A stretch of DNA of 64,000 bases from Leptospira stimsonii (GTDB lineage Bacteria > Spirochaetota > Leptospiria > Leptospirales > Leptospiraceae). The stretch is taken from NCBI RefSeq assembly GCF_003545875.1, contig NZ_QHCS01000011.1:8969-72968 (forward strand), given 5' to 3'. A model generated the notes under the pieces. It searched no databases. It was given only the letters and a program-made list of their open reading frames with translations, and was not told where the DNA came from. This document shows, piece by piece, positions 27,304 to 40,577 of the stretch; position 1 is the stretch's first letter, and each line of letters begins with the position of its first letter. The translations under genes were made by a program, and so were the position numbers.

Positions 27304-28467
27304 CTATCGAAGAACTGAAAAATTCAATTGGGACGATTCTCTCGCCTCTTCCAAGTCCCCACGTCCGATCGATTTCGCAAGTGATTCTACCCATTCTAAT
27401 CGTTCCTTCGATTTTTCTCCGAACACAAGCGGAAGATGTTTCCTTTCGAAGGAGGAAATTTTACCATCAAAACAGCAAGTTACGCTCAATATTTTTAGAC
27501 AGAGCTCTTTTTCTTCCTCATTCAGATCCTTCAGAAGTTTTTCAAGGGATTCCCATTCATCCAATCGAAAGTGATAGTTTTCAATCTGAAAGGCTTTGTG
27601 AAGTTTGATAAGAATGTATTCTAGATTCGGATGATATCTCTGCGTAAAAACGACCGAGTTTCCGACCGCCGTCATACATGCGATCTTGGCTTCGCGACTC
27701 AAAGAATTTCGTTTGGAAAGAATCTCTTCCACGAGTTCTTTGGATAAGATACGGGTCAGAAGTCGCATTCGCAACTCCTTAAGAATAACATAAAGTACGA
27801 TTGCGTCCCAAATCGCCGTAATGGGCGCGGCTACAAAATCGGCGTAAATTCGAAAAGAGTTTCTCGCAAGAATTTTCCGAATCACGATTTTTGCGACCAA
27901 GTTCGAAAGAAAAACTTTAGCTTTGTAGAGAAGTGTCGTGATAAAAAGACTATGTTTATTGGTGAGACGATACGGATCGATTCCTAAGAGCCTGAGATCC
28001 GGATCCGGAATTTCCAAGGCCAATCTCGAAAGTAGATTGCTTACACCGGTGATGAGATCGGGATCCTCCTCTAAATCCAGTCCCGCAAGACGAGTCATCT
28101 TATAGACGGAAGAAAGACCGATTCTGTAAAGAAGATAGAATTCCAAGATCGTTCCAGATAATAGAGCAAGGCCGGTCCAGAACCATTTTTCTAAAAAAAC
28201 GGGGGACCAAAGCTCCGGCGAATCCGGAAATAATTTTTCCACAAGGATGATAAAGAACGTAGTCCAGAAACCGGTTTGTAAGGACCAAAAGACGGTCCAT
28301 CCAATGATCTTTCTGGATCCGGCTCCGAATTCTTGACGCGTCCAATTTCCGGGAGATCTTTTGTCTCTTAGAGCGCGATTTCGCAAAACTCGGATTCCCC
28401 AGAGTTCGAGGATTCCCGGTTTGTATTCTACGGCTCGAGAGCTTTTTTCCATGGGCCGGGAGTTCAT
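27304..28467 (-). CDS. LBF_2804-family membrane protein of unknown function
   Basis: The likely start is the ATG at 28467 (387 residues); a TTG at 28488 is possible. The N-terminus is basic. Two membrane helices lie at about 65-85 (IIGWTVFWSLQTGFWTTFFI) and 100-125 (WFWTGLALLSGTILEFYLLY), with a third hydrophobic stretch around 235-255. The C-terminal 120 residues are helical and contain the segment ILSVTCCFDGKISSFERKHL, which resembles TerB-like domains. I recognise it as a Leptospira-restricted family annotated as LBF_2804; no function is known. It sits 10 bases upstream of a sensor kinase, so it may be an accessory of that signalling system (inference). Confidence 0.75.
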   Translation of the reverse strand: MNSRPMEKSSRAVEYKPGILELWGIRVLRNRALRDKRSPGNWTRQEFGAGSRKIIGWTVFWSLQTGFWTTFFIILVEKLFPDSPELWSPVFLEKWFWTGLALLSGTILEFYLLYRIGLSSVYKMTRLAGLDLEEDPDLITGVSNLLSRLALEIPDPDLRLLGIDPYRLTNKHSLFITTLLYKAKVFLSNLVAKIVIRKILARNSFRIYADFVAAPITAIWDAIVLYVILKELRMRLLTRILSKELVEEILSKRNSLSREAKIACMTAVGNSVVFTQRYHPNLEYILIKLHKAFQIENYHFRLDEWESLEKLLKDLNEEEKELCLKILSVTCCFDGKISSFERKHLPLVFGEKSKERLEWVESLAKSIGRGDLEEARESSQLNFSVLR

Positions 28468-28627
28468 ACCTTTTTCCGAGGTTGTCAAACCATTCTTTCA
28501 AATTTTATTTCAGAATCGGGGTGCTCGGGAACGATCTTCTAAAGGTAGGGTCGAAACCAGAAAGCGAAGTTCAATTTCATTCTTGACCTTCTTTCGCTTT
28601 TCAATCAGCATGAATTAAAGGCATTCT

Positions 28628-29374
28628 ATGAAACGTTCTTATTCCATTCTTCTTTTTTCCGTCCTGAGTTCGGCTTTCTTCTTTTTCGATTGCCAGCACA
28701 AAGACCAGAACAACGTGGATCTCAAAGTTTTGGCCGCAAACGGAGACATTATTTTTATCAATGGAGAAGTCGATTCCGATAAGATTTCTTCTTGCGGCGT
28801 TGCGGTCCCCGGAACTACCTCCACCGGAACAACGGGAACGACAACGGGCAATACCTCGACTACGACTTCCGGTTCGACAAGCACGCGTTATACGATTACG
28901 AGCCAGTTGATCATGAAGACGACCGGGGAATCTTTGGTTCTTCGATTTCAATTCGATTCTTCTCAGTATCAAGGATCCGTGGATCCGCAACAAGGCTTTA
29001 GCTATTCCGGGGGCGCATTCGCAAGAACCGTTACCGGAAACGTAGGAAAGGTAGAATGGGGAGCGTCCGGAATTCCGGTGTATCCAAGTAGTAGCGGGGG
29101 CGCTCAACAACAGACGCTTCAATATATGGACATAGATCTTTCCCTGACTGGAAAATTACTCGCGAGTTCGACTACGACGGGAATTCTCAATCAGTGTTAT
29201 ACTTCCGATAACGTAAATTGTACATCGATCACGACCACACAGCAGTGTTTTACGCAAGACAACCAGACCTGTGTCTCTACCGCTTCCGCCGCAGGAACGT
29301 CCGTGACGATCACCGGACATATTGCTTGTAGCGCTCCGAACGTGATTCCGAGCGGAAGCGCAACAACTCAGTAA
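28628..29374 (+). CDS. Hypothetical lipoprotein with Thr/Ser/Gly-rich linker
   Basis: The 248-residue protein follows a good ribosome binding site (AAAGG). The signal peptide ends in the lipobox Phe-Phe-Asp-Cys, so Cys22 should be lipidated. A short domain (residues 23-57) is followed by a low-complexity linker of TSTGTTGTTTGNTS type (about 60-85). A beta-rich domain then contains four Cys in NQCYTSDNVNC and QQCFTQDNQTC, two copies of a C-x6-C motif that may form disulfides. The layout of lipid anchor, flexible stalk and beta domain suits a surface lipoprotein. I recognise no family. It is monocistronic and divergent from the LBF_2804-type gene. Confidence 0.75.
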   Translation: MKRSYSILLFSVLSSAFFFFDCQHKDQNNVDLKVLAANGDIIFINGEVDSDKISSCGVAVPGTTSTGTTGTTTGNTSTTTSGSTSTRYTITSQLIMKTTGESLVLRFQFDSSQYQGSVDPQQGFSYSGGAFARTVTGNVGKVEWGASGIPVYPSSSGGAQQQTLQYMDIDLSLTGKLLASSTTTGILNQCYTSDNVNCTSITTTQQCFTQDNQTCVSTASAAGTSVTITGHIACSAPNVIPSGSATTQ

Positions 29375-29440
29375 AAAATCACCTTCCAAGAAAGAATCAG
29401 GATTCTTAACATCCTTTCGGGAAATTAGAATCTGATTCTA

Positions 29441-29944
29441 TTAGAGTTTCATTGTTTTTGCAAGTTCTACTAACTGATCGAGAGCTTTTCCCCAGCCTTC
29501 GTGAAAACCCATCTCTTCGTGTTTCTTACGATTAATCGAGTTTCCGTGGATGGCGGTCGCGACGTACTTCGTTCCTTTTCCGTGAGGTTCCAAAGTGAGG
29601 ATACCCGTAAAAAAACCAAAAGGATGTGTGGCATCCGGAGAAGGACGAAATCCGGGCTGAAGAGCATCGGTCCAAGAAAGTTTTTCGTTCGGAATCACTT
29701 CCAGATAACAGCCAATGTTCGGAAAATTCTCTCCTTCCGGAGACTGCATCGTAGTACTAAAAATTCCGCCAGGACGGAGATCGATTTCGCAATCGATCGT
29801 TTTCCAAGGTACGGGTGTGAACCATTTTACGATATGCTCCGGCTTTGTCCAAGCGGCCCAGACCAATTCGCGAGGGACGTCCACGATTCTTTCAAAGACC
29901 AAATCCAGATCGGAATCGATCTGAGGAAAAATTTTAGGCTTCAT
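29441..29944 (-). CDS. SRPBCC / AHSA1-like (activator of Hsp90 ATPase homologue) protein
   Basis: The preferred start is the ATG at 29944 with GGAG eight bases upstream (167 residues). The protein has the START-like ligand-cavity fold of the AHSA1/CalC family: LDLVFERIVDVPRELVWAAW near the N-terminus, WFTPVPWKTIDCEIDLRPGG, and a C-terminal helix MGFHEGWGKALDQLVELA. The family includes stress proteins and self-sacrifice resistance proteins, but most bacterial members have no known ligand. It lies alone between divergent or unrelated genes. Confidence 0.9.
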   Translation of the reverse strand: MKPKIFPQIDSDLDLVFERIVDVPRELVWAAWTKPEHIVKWFTPVPWKTIDCEIDLRPGGIFSTTMQSPEGENFPNIGCYLEVIPNEKLSWTDALQPGFRPSPDATHPFGFFTGILTLEPHGKGTKYVATAIHGNSINRKKHEEMGFHEGWGKALDQLVELAKTMKL

Positions 29945-30439
29945 CTTACTTTCTCCAATTCTTTTAAGTATATTCAATTTTCATAATACTTTACTGAAAT
30001 TCTTCGCTCAACGAAGAAAGGAAATCGCTCGATTCGTTCCAACGCTGGAACTTCAGATTTCCACTGAACGAACCTGCTTTAGTCGAAGATCTCCTTATCG
30101 GGAAGATTCTTTCACCTTGGGATAAATCTGTCGTAAATACGACAATCCTCCGTGAAAGTCGCGCGCCCCACCCTGATTTTGGGTGGAGGGGTGGGTGGTG
30201 GAAACGCTCGGGAGACATTTATCTATCATAAAATCATAATTTTACAAGCACAAAGTTTCCTTTGGGTGGGAACTCCTACAAAAACTCAATGGTGTTCGCC
30301 ACTAAAAACGTTCGCGTTCTTCTTTTTTGCGGATCCAAGAAGAATTTCATTCTCTCAAAAATAGAATCCGTCCGAGAAAAAATCGACATGGATCCTTCTT
30401 ATCGAAGTAGAAACAGAAAACGTTTTTTAAAAAAGAAAT
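29945..30439. other. Gene-free 495 bp with hairpins and a likely dispersed repeat
   Basis: No supported gene is present. Two small hairpins occur: TGTCGT/ACGACA (30129-30144) and CCACCC/GGGTGG (30168-30186). The GC-rich motif and the segment GGGAACTCCTACAAAAACTC at 30268-30287 look like intergenic repeats I associate with Leptospira genomes, but only one copy is in the window, so this is recollection rather than proof. The frames on both strands have no ribosome binding site. Confidence 0.45.
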
Positions 30440-31399
30440 CTATTCTTCTAAGAGTTTTAAAATTTGATCTTTTAAAAGATTGCGAATCCCTGATTCTTCA
30501 AAGCCATTTAAGAATTTCATCAAGTTTTCCGCAATGTTTTGAAATTCAGAGTCCATCTGTTCCCGCACTTGATAACGGGAAAGTAGACTTAGAATCACGA
30601 CTCCGTCTCCGGGAGATCGTTCGGATTTTGCAAACAAGGAATGAACCAGCTTCTTATCATTCTTATCCGCATTTTCTAAGAGAAGAAGAATCGGGTAAGT
30701 GTAAAGTCCGTTGTAAAAATCCTTCAAAGGAACCTTGCCGCTCTTACTCGCCGGAGAAAAATAATCGATTGCGTCGTCTTTCTTCTGAAAAAAGGAACCG
30801 AGATCGATCCCGAATTGCCTGAGTTTTTTCTTTTCCTTTTCCGATTTTTCGGAAAGAATTCCCGCCGCAGAAGTAACAGCGCCGAAAAGAGAAGCGGTTT
30901 TTCCGTAAACGACTCTATTATATATTTCTAATGTAATCTTGGGATTTTTCTCCCATTCCATCTGGATGAGTTCCGAAACCGAAAGGTCCTTAATCACCTG
31001 GGTAAAAACATCCATGAGTTCCGGATAACCGAGGCCGTTGAGATGATCGATTCCGCAGGCTAAGAGATAATCACCGGCAAGAATCGCGGTTTTATTCCCG
31101 AACTTGGAACCTACGCTCTGAAGACCGCGTCTGGTCTCGGCCTCGTCCACGACGTCATCGTGAAGCAAACTCGCGGCGTGAATCAGCTCTGCAATGGCGC
31201 CGACGTCGAGCCAATATTTACCTGAATACCCGAGGAGCTGACAAAGGCAATAGTGCAATATCGGACGAATTCGTTTTCCGCCCGATCGGATCGTATAAGT
31301 TTTGATCTCTGCAAGAATTTTGAGATCCTCGCGAATGATCGCTTCCAGTTTTTTATCAAACTTACGAACTAAAGAATCTTTCAGTACAGATACTTTCAC
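30440..31399 (-). CDS. Polyprenyl diphosphate synthase (octaprenyl-type trans-prenyltransferase)
   Basis: The product has 319 residues from a GTG start preceded by AAGAGG. The first Asp-rich motif is LLHDDVVDEAETRRG (about residues 83-97), the second KKDDAIDYF (about 211). Residues before the first motif are small (HAAS), allowing long products. The enzyme joins isopentenyl diphosphates into the C40-C50 side chain of quinones at the inner membrane. The second motif is DDAID rather than the common DDxLD, as in several octaprenyl synthases. The SirB1-type gene lies 68 bases upstream on the same strand and may be cotranscribed. Confidence 0.92.
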   Translation of the reverse strand: MKVSVLKDSLVRKFDKKLEAIIREDLKILAEIKTYTIRSGGKRIRPILHYCLCQLLGYSGKYWLDVGAIAELIHAASLLHDDVVDEAETRRGLQSVGSKFGNKTAILAGDYLLACGIDHLNGLGYPELMDVFTQVIKDLSVSELIQMEWEKNPKITLEIYNRVVYGKTASLFGAVTSAAGILSEKSEKEKKKLRQFGIDLGSFFQKKDDAIDYFSPASKSGKVPLKDFYNGLYTYPILLLLENADKNDKKLVHSLFAKSERSPGDGVVILSLLSRYQVREQMDSEFQNIAENLMKFLNGFEESGIRNLLKDQILKLLEE

Positions 31400-31467
31400 T
31401 ACCTCTTCCCGTGGGGTCAGTATTCAAAATATCCGTACAGGCTCAAGCAGAACTCTTCGCGGGGGAC

Positions 31468-32367
31468 TTACGCTTTCAGTTTGTTTTCAAGAATCAAGAG
31501 CTGACGAGCGAGAATATCTTCCATATCCCGATACTGTTCCTTACGGTAGATATGGATCAGATTTCGATACATCCTTTTGATAATGGAAAGAGTGCTGGCA
31601 CGAGTGAAATATCGTTCGCTCGGAGTAAAACTATTCGCTTCTAAAAATCGAATACAAGTCGACTTATCCAGAAGAACTCCTCCATGAAACGGATCGATAA
31701 ACGTCTCGTAATCGGGAGAATCAAAATGAAGAAGGAAATGAAGAGGCATGTTCACACCGTAAAGCGGAAGTGAAAGCCTCTGTCCTACGAGAAGATATAT
31801 GGCTGACAAAGAGATCGGGATTCCTTTTCGAGTGCGCACGATGCGAGTTACGAAAGAATTATTCGGATCGTCGTATTGATCGTTGTTCCCCTGAAAGTTT
31901 TCCTCGGAAGAAAGAACCCTAGTCAAAAAATGAACCTTGAGTTCTTCAGAAACGTATTCCGGATTGAGATCGCAGAGTTCTTCAACTCGAAGAGCTAATT
32001 GATCCAGATAAATTTTGAATTCATGATAGGAGGCATCGGGGTCGCCTACGCTGGAAAGAAGAAACACGGCTTCTTCCAAATCAGAGTAATCGTTGATATG
32101 TCCCTTGCCCGCGAGAAGCATATAACGAGTATTAATACGTTCAAGATGTACGATCGAAGAAATGGAACGCGCAAAAACTCGTAACGTAGGATCTTTGAAC
32201 TCGTCAACGAAGTCGCTGATTCGAAATTGCCAGGGAACCATTTCCGCGATCTCGCGCATAACTTGTATCTTATCTTCCACACCCGCAAATTCCAATTGAT
32301 AGAATTTTTCTTCCAACTTCTCGGGAGGAAAGGAAAGAGAATCAAAGTAAGAATCGGATGAGGGCAT
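31468..32367 (-). CDS. SirB1-family transglutaminase-like protein
   Basis: The 299-residue protein starts with an acidic helical region (about 1-100) followed by a transglutaminase-like core: TRKGIPISLSAIYLLVGQRL, GVNMPLHFLLHF and TFIDPFHGGVLLDK. These match SirB1/YchA proteins. Where a catalytic Cys is expected in true transglutaminases the sequence has Ser (PISLSAIY), as in many SirB1 members, so enzymatic activity is doubtful. A C-terminal helical tail contains YRKEQYRDMEDILARQ. It lies between the transketolase N-terminal gene and the polyprenyl synthase gene, all leftward; a terminator separates it from the transketolase gene. Confidence 0.85.
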   Translation of the reverse strand: MPSSDSYFDSLSFPPEKLEEKFYQLEFAGVEDKIQVMREIAEMVPWQFRISDFVDEFKDPTLRVFARSISSIVHLERINTRYMLLAGKGHINDYSDLEEAVFLLSSVGDPDASYHEFKIYLDQLALRVEELCDLNPEYVSEELKVHFLTRVLSSEENFQGNNDQYDDPNNSFVTRIVRTRKGIPISLSAIYLLVGQRLSLPLYGVNMPLHFLLHFDSPDYETFIDPFHGGVLLDKSTCIRFLEANSFTPSERYFTRASTLSIIKRMYRNLIHIYRKEQYRDMEDILARQLLILENKLKA

Positions 32368-32515
32368 AAACTAGATCTTTTTCCAAAAAACAAAATGAGT
32401 CAATTCAGAATGAAATTTCTTTGAGGAAAAAATGAAATGCGAATGATAAATTACTATGTCTTACGGTCGATCAGAGAAAGAGCATAAAAATTGAAAAGAG
32501 GATTCGAAAAGAATT

Positions 32516-32553
32516 AAAAAAAAACGAAACGCTCCCCAACAAATCGAGGAGCG
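32516..32553 (-). terminator. Intrinsic terminator of the transketolase N-terminal gene
   Basis: Read leftward, a CGCTCC/GGAGCG stem (32530-32535, 32548-32553) is followed by a run of at least eight T. It lies 8 bases behind the stop at 32561. Confidence 0.8.
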
Positions 32554-32560
32554 ACCGAAT

Positions 32561-33385
<825 letters not shown>

Positions 33386-33445
33386 ATTCTTCCTATGTGA
33401 TTGCGATAAAGATTTCCAACCTCGGTGAGAGGTGCCGAAAGAAGG

Positions 33446-33832
33446 TCAGTTCGTAGAACGAAACAGAACCAGGCCGGAAAGGAAAATCACGGTGTATAGA
33501 GGAAGGAAAATATAGTGTAGTTTTCTGTGAAATTCTTTTTTTCGAGCGATTCCGGACCATGCCATCAGAAGCATCAAAATCAAAGTAAGCGCGGCAAAAG
33601 CTCTGTGGGTGTCGATGATCCAACGATCGACTGTAGGAACGATTCCCGCATTTTCCAAACCGCCTCCGAGGTATTTTGTGTACAAAAGACCGACGGCCGT
33701 GATCAGGTTGATAGCGGTTCCTATCAAATTAAAAATTCGATGCAGGAGATTCTTTCTAAAACGAAAATAATAACCCGCGTAAAAGCTAAGGAGGGAGATC
33801 GCCATTCCGACATTGATTAGGGTTAAAATCAT
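33446..33832 (-). CDS. Small four-helix membrane protein, DUF420/cytochrome-like
   Basis: The 128-residue protein has four predicted membrane helices (about 3-22, 35-53, 76-95, 103-122). His residues lie near helix ends: LLHRIF, DTHRAF and FHRKLHYIF. This pattern resembles small haem- or copper-related membrane proteins such as DUF420, but the assignment is weak. It lies 60 bases upstream of the transketolase gene, codirectional, with no obvious functional link. Confidence 0.7.
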   Translation of the reverse strand: MILTLINVGMAISLLSFYAGYYFRFRKNLLHRIFNLIGTAINLITAVGLLYTKYLGGGLENAGIVPTVDRWIIDTHRAFAALTLILMLLMAWSGIARKKEFHRKLHYIFLPLYTVIFLSGLVLFRSTN

Positions 33833-34021
33833 TTCATTCCATTTTCGGTAGAGTTCCGACCATTCGAAACTCTTTTTCAGACCCTTCTCCGAAGAAAGAG
33901 GGAAATTCTTCCAATCTCAGCATCCGTTCCTTCGTTTCCATCTGCACTTTCGTCGAGAAGATCCGCCTTGGATTTTTTATTTGACCAAGGAAAAGAGCGC
34001 GAAATACTGGTTTTCATAGTA

Positions 34022-34099
<78 letters not shown>

Positions 34100-34105
34100 A
34101 ATTTC

Positions 34106-34312
<207 letters not shown>

Positions 34313-34374
34313 TCCATGGATGGATGAGCCGCGAGCAAGACACCTCGGAGCTTCGTTGGGCAACTGCGCAGAGG

Positions 34375-34389
34375 CGAATCCTTCCCTGC
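34375..34389 (+). repeat. Copied 3' end fragment of tRNA-Tyr
   Basis: The 15 bases CGAATCCTTCCCTGC repeat the T-arm/acceptor segment of tRNA-Tyr at 34175-34189, exactly 200 bp downstream. It sits between the two 123-bp repeat copies and marks an imperfect tandem duplication that began inside the tRNA gene. Confidence 0.85.
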
Positions 34390-34423
34390 AACGCGATCCA
34401 TAGAGAGCGTTGCACTGAGTTTT

Positions 34424-34546
34424 CCAATGTTATCTCTCAACTATTCAATAAGAACTTAATAGACAAAAACGAATCCGGAGGGATTCGAAGCTCGCGAGCG
34501 AGAGTCTTTCAAACAACCCGCAGGGAGTGAAGAAACTCGAAGCGAA
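34424..34546. repeat. 123-bp direct repeat, copy 2
   Basis: The second copy of the tRNA-Tyr-adjacent repeat differs by two substitutions from 34190-34312. With the 110 bp between copies, the whole stretch 34193-34617 has no protein gene; minus-strand frames here are translations of the repeat. Confidence 0.95.
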
Positions 34547-34617
34547 ACTTTTTGCGGGAGAGTTTTGAACTTCCGTAAGAAGTGATTTGATAATTCAGAA
34601 AATGGAAACTCGAAATT

Positions 34618-36175
34618 TCAATTCGCATCGGGAACGCTCGTCTGAAGATTCTTCCAATCCATAGAATAGAATCGGTATTTTCCGTCGCTGGAATATCCTT
34701 CCACAAAAAAACGATTCAATGTTTTACGATAAACTACGCTCGTTATTTGGAGAGATTCTTCGTTCGTTTCGTTCCGAAAAACGATACGAGCCGGAACCGA
34801 ATGATACGCCGCATTGGCAAATAATAGACTCCATTCTTCTTGATCTTGAGAAAAAAGAGCGCTCCCCAAAATTGCTTCCGGAGAAAGTCCCTGAAAAGGA
34901 ACACAATTCTGCGGTTGTATTAGGGTTTTCTTAAATAACGAAGAACGTCCTTGTTTGCAGAGAAATGCAGGGTTCGAGGATAACACGAGAGTCGTCTCCG
35001 CCTTTCGATAATCCCAAAACGGAGTCTGATTTTTTTCGCCTCCAAAAAGTTTCTCATCGAGAAGTTTCGCATAACGTGAAGAATTTTCTGTAGAATCCTC
35101 CGGCTCTGTATCCTCCGTCTTTTGTGAAGAACTTCTTCCAAGAAGAAATTCGTAAACCGGATCCGGGGCGTCCGAATTTAGAATTCGAATCGCTTTGAGA
35201 AGTTCCTGACCAGGATGACCTTCGTCCATGTTTTTAAAACAGATTCGATTCAAGAGCTCTTCGGATTCGTCTCCGGGCGAAAATCCCTTTGCGATCTGTC
35301 CACAGGCTTCCTGTTTTCTTCCGGATGCGAGTAACGTCTTTGCGGTTTCTATTCTTCCCCGTTCTTTGCTTCCATAGGAGGAGCTCATCCAAAAATAGCG
35401 CGCCGAGGAATCGTATTTCCCCAAGTTTCTCAAAAACTTACCGTAAAGATACAAGAGATCGGATTTTCCCTCTTCGCTTAACGATTTTAATCTTCCACCC
35501 GAATATATCCTCTTATAGGCGCTTCCACGATCGGAATGAAGAGTATAACTGATTCTCAATGCCAGTGACGTCTCCGGGCTCAGGATATTCCGGACTTCTC
35601 CAAAGGCGTGAATTTTTTCCCATCCGTCGTAATCGCCCATTTTGATCTTTACCGCATAACAAGCCTTATAGAGAGGTGCGTTTTCTTTTTTAGAAAGAAT
35701 CTTAAATAGAAGCGGGAGCTCCGGAAGCGGAGAAACAGTCGATGTATCCGCTGATTCTTCGAGAAGGTTTTCAGATGAATTTTCTTTCGAGTTTTGTTCC
35801 TGAAAAAAAGGATCGGGATCGGGTATCGGTCGACTACATCCTGAAATTACAGATACAAGGGAAGACGGGCTTACGTTCAAACCGCTAGCGAGTTCTGTGA
35901 CGAGCGACGGGTATTTTCCTTTCTTATCGGTAATCTTTCCGGAACGGCTCATAATTAAGATCGCAGGAATGTATTTTCGATATTTCTCATATAGAAAGAA
36001 AAGTCGGGAGGACGCGGTCTTTCGAATATCGGACTTCTGCGAAGTTCGGAGTAATTCTTCGTATAAGGGAATTGAAAAAAGAGGATCCTCTTTTTCCATC
36101 GCGTAAGCGTCCTCGTAGGAAACGGACTCCAAGCTCAAAACAAAACTTAAGAAAATTAAAATATAAGAAAAACGT

Positions 36176-36186
<11 letters not shown>
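34618..36186 (-). CDS. Exported helical-repeat (TPR-like) protein
   Basis: The best start is the ATG at 36186 (522 residues), overlapping the PBP1A stop by 11 bases and giving a signal peptide MYFKRFSYILIFLSFVLS; longer readings run back through the PBP gene. The body consists of helix pairs typical of tetratricopeptide-like repeats (IPLYEELLRTSQ, LLYLYGKFLRNLGKYDSSA, AKTLLASGRKQEACGQIAKG). A Pro/Ser-rich stretch with a single Cys (VISGCSRPIPDPDP) lies near residue 120. Its place directly after a class A PBP suggests a periplasmic partner in peptidoglycan assembly, but no lytic or synthetic domain is visible. Function is inference from context. Confidence 0.7.
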
Positions 36187-38956
<2,770 letters not shown>

Positions 38957-38997
38957 CCTCTTAATTGTCGGAGGATCTTCAGGATCCAGACAAGCAC

Positions 38998-39912
38998 TTA
39001 ATTCTCTTTTTCTTTCCTTTCCGTAACGACGGTGAAATCGTTCCCGGAAACGGCTCCAAGGGGAATCGGTTCTTCAACTCCGAGCGGAAACATGGAAACG
39101 GTGAGAACCTGAAAACCGAGCTCCCGAAGACGATGAGTGACCCCGAAACCTTCGTCGCTATGAAATCTTCCGTTGATATGAACTACCTTTTTACCACGGG
39201 TCAAAAACGCGTTTGCGATCGCATCGGCCATCCCCGTATCCCAAAGATATTGAGCGTCGATAAATCTTCGTAACATTGCATCATCGGAATTCGCGCCGGG
39301 ATGACCTTGAAGCGTGCTTTTGATCTTGGTCTCATATCCTTCTTGAGAGAATTTTCGAATCAGATATTTCGGAGGTAAAAAGACCGAACGCAACGGAAAT
39401 AAAGTTTCCAACCCCGAAGAAGAAACCAAATTCACGTATTTTCTCGGAACGTTGGAAGCGATCACGGGAATTTTCCGTTCCTTTGCGTATTGTAAGAATG
39501 GATGATAATCCCTAAGATGATTGGGCCAGAGTTTGAGAGAATTGAGGAACGCCTTTTCACCGATCTGCCCGTTCAAGTATTCGTCCAAGGTTTTCTGTTG
39601 ATCTCGCTCCAACATCTCCATAGAAAGAACGACTTCGTTCGAAGCGGATATTTTTTTAAACCAATCCAACCGGATTTTGTGGCCGACAGTATCGTCGTGT
39701 TCTTCGCCAAAGATTAAAATATCATAATTTTTGAATGAATTAAAAATCACTTCGGGATCGACATTCGTGGAAGTAGATCCTTTTTGGATGATCTCGGGCT
39801 GTGGCGGAAGTCCTTCCGTCTTCGAAACTTCTTCCGAAAGGACGGAAAAAAAACTTAACACAAGAAGAATCGAACCAAAAACCCCGCGCTGAAAGTTTAC
39901 TTTTGTTTTCAA
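38998..39912 (-). CDS. ChaN-family exported protein
   Basis: The product has 304 residues from a TTG start; no ATG fits before the signal segment (VFGSILLVLSFFSVLS). The ChaN/EreA-like fold begins DILIFGEEHDDTVGHK, with VVLSMEMLERDQQ, LWPNHLRDYHPFLQYAKE, AQYLWDTGMADAIA and a C-terminal KVVHINGRFHSDEGFG. The conserved Glu and His residues of this family bind haem or metals; Campylobacter ChaN is an iron-regulated haem-binding lipoprotein. No lipobox Cys is present here, so this copy is probably periplasmic and soluble. It lies 9 bases behind a glutathione peroxidase gene, a plausible pairing of haem/iron and peroxide handling (inference). Confidence 0.85.
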   Translation of the reverse strand: MKTKVNFQRGVFGSILLVLSFFSVLSEEVSKTEGLPPQPEIIQKGSTSTNVDPEVIFNSFKNYDILIFGEEHDDTVGHKIRLDWFKKISASNEVVLSMEMLERDQQKTLDEYLNGQIGEKAFLNSLKLWPNHLRDYHPFLQYAKERKIPVIASNVPRKYVNLVSSSGLETLFPLRSVFLPPKYLIRKFSQEGYETKIKSTLQGHPGANSDDAMLRRFIDAQYLWDTGMADAIANAFLTRGKKVVHINGRFHSDEGFGVTHRLRELGFQVLTVSMFPLGVEEPIPLGAVSGNDFTVVTERKEKEN

Positions 39913-39921
39913 AAAAACCGC

Positions 39922-40470
39922 TTATTTCAAAAGGGATTCGATTTTTTGAGCGACTTCGACGCTATCCGGTTCTACCGCCGAAAGATAACGCGCTTCGATC
40001 TTTCCGTCCTTAGAAATGAGAATCTTTTCGAAATTCCACTGAACGTCTCCGGGCTTCGGAGAATTCTGAGTGAGATATTGATAGAGCGGATGTTGGTCCT
40101 TTCCTTTTACGGAAATCTTGGACATCATATCGAAGCTCGCCCCTTTTTGAATTCTACAAAACGTTTCGATCTCCTTGTCTGAACCGGGTTCTTGACTTCC
40201 GAAATTGTTCGCGGGAAAGCCTACGACCACAAATCCTTGATCCTTGTATTTTTTATAAACCTTCTCAAGATGATCGTACTGATACGTATATCCGCATTTC
40301 GAAGCGACATTCACGACCAGGACGACTTTTCCTTTATACTTGGAGAGCGGGACTTCATTCCCTTTAATGTCCTTTACCTTAAAATCGTAAAAACTTCCTT
40401 TCGCAAACGTACCTGCGATTGGAAACAAAATCCCAAGAATGAAAATTAGAATCAAAAGTTTCGTTTGCAT
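39922..40470 (-). CDS. Exported glutathione-peroxidase-family thiol peroxidase
   Basis: The 182-residue protein has a signal peptide (LLILIFILGILFPIAGTFA). The peroxidase active site is complete: peroxidatic Cys in VNVASKCGYTYQY (Cys, not selenocysteine), Gln in FPANNFGSQEPGS, and Trp-Asn in VQWNFEKILI. A further Cys in IETFCRI may be the resolving Cys, as in thioredoxin-dependent bacterial GPx. The enzyme would reduce peroxides outside the cytoplasm. It is the first gene of the gpx-chaN-PBP1A-repeat protein operon; no PerR-like box was recognised upstream. Confidence 0.93.
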   Translation of the reverse strand: MQTKLLILIFILGILFPIAGTFAKGSFYDFKVKDIKGNEVPLSKYKGKVVLVVNVASKCGYTYQYDHLEKVYKKYKDQGFVVVGFPANNFGSQEPGSDKEIETFCRIQKGASFDMMSKISVKGKDQHPLYQYLTQNSPKPGDVQWNFEKILISKDGKIEARYLSAVEPDSVEVAQKIESLLK

Positions 40471-40577
40471 GAATGATACCTTCTCGAGAAGAGTTTAAAT
40501 CCGAATGCAGTTTTGCTTCAATCGTTTTTCGATTCATCCAATCGCATTCTTACTCTCTCAAAGCAAATCGAAACGAA

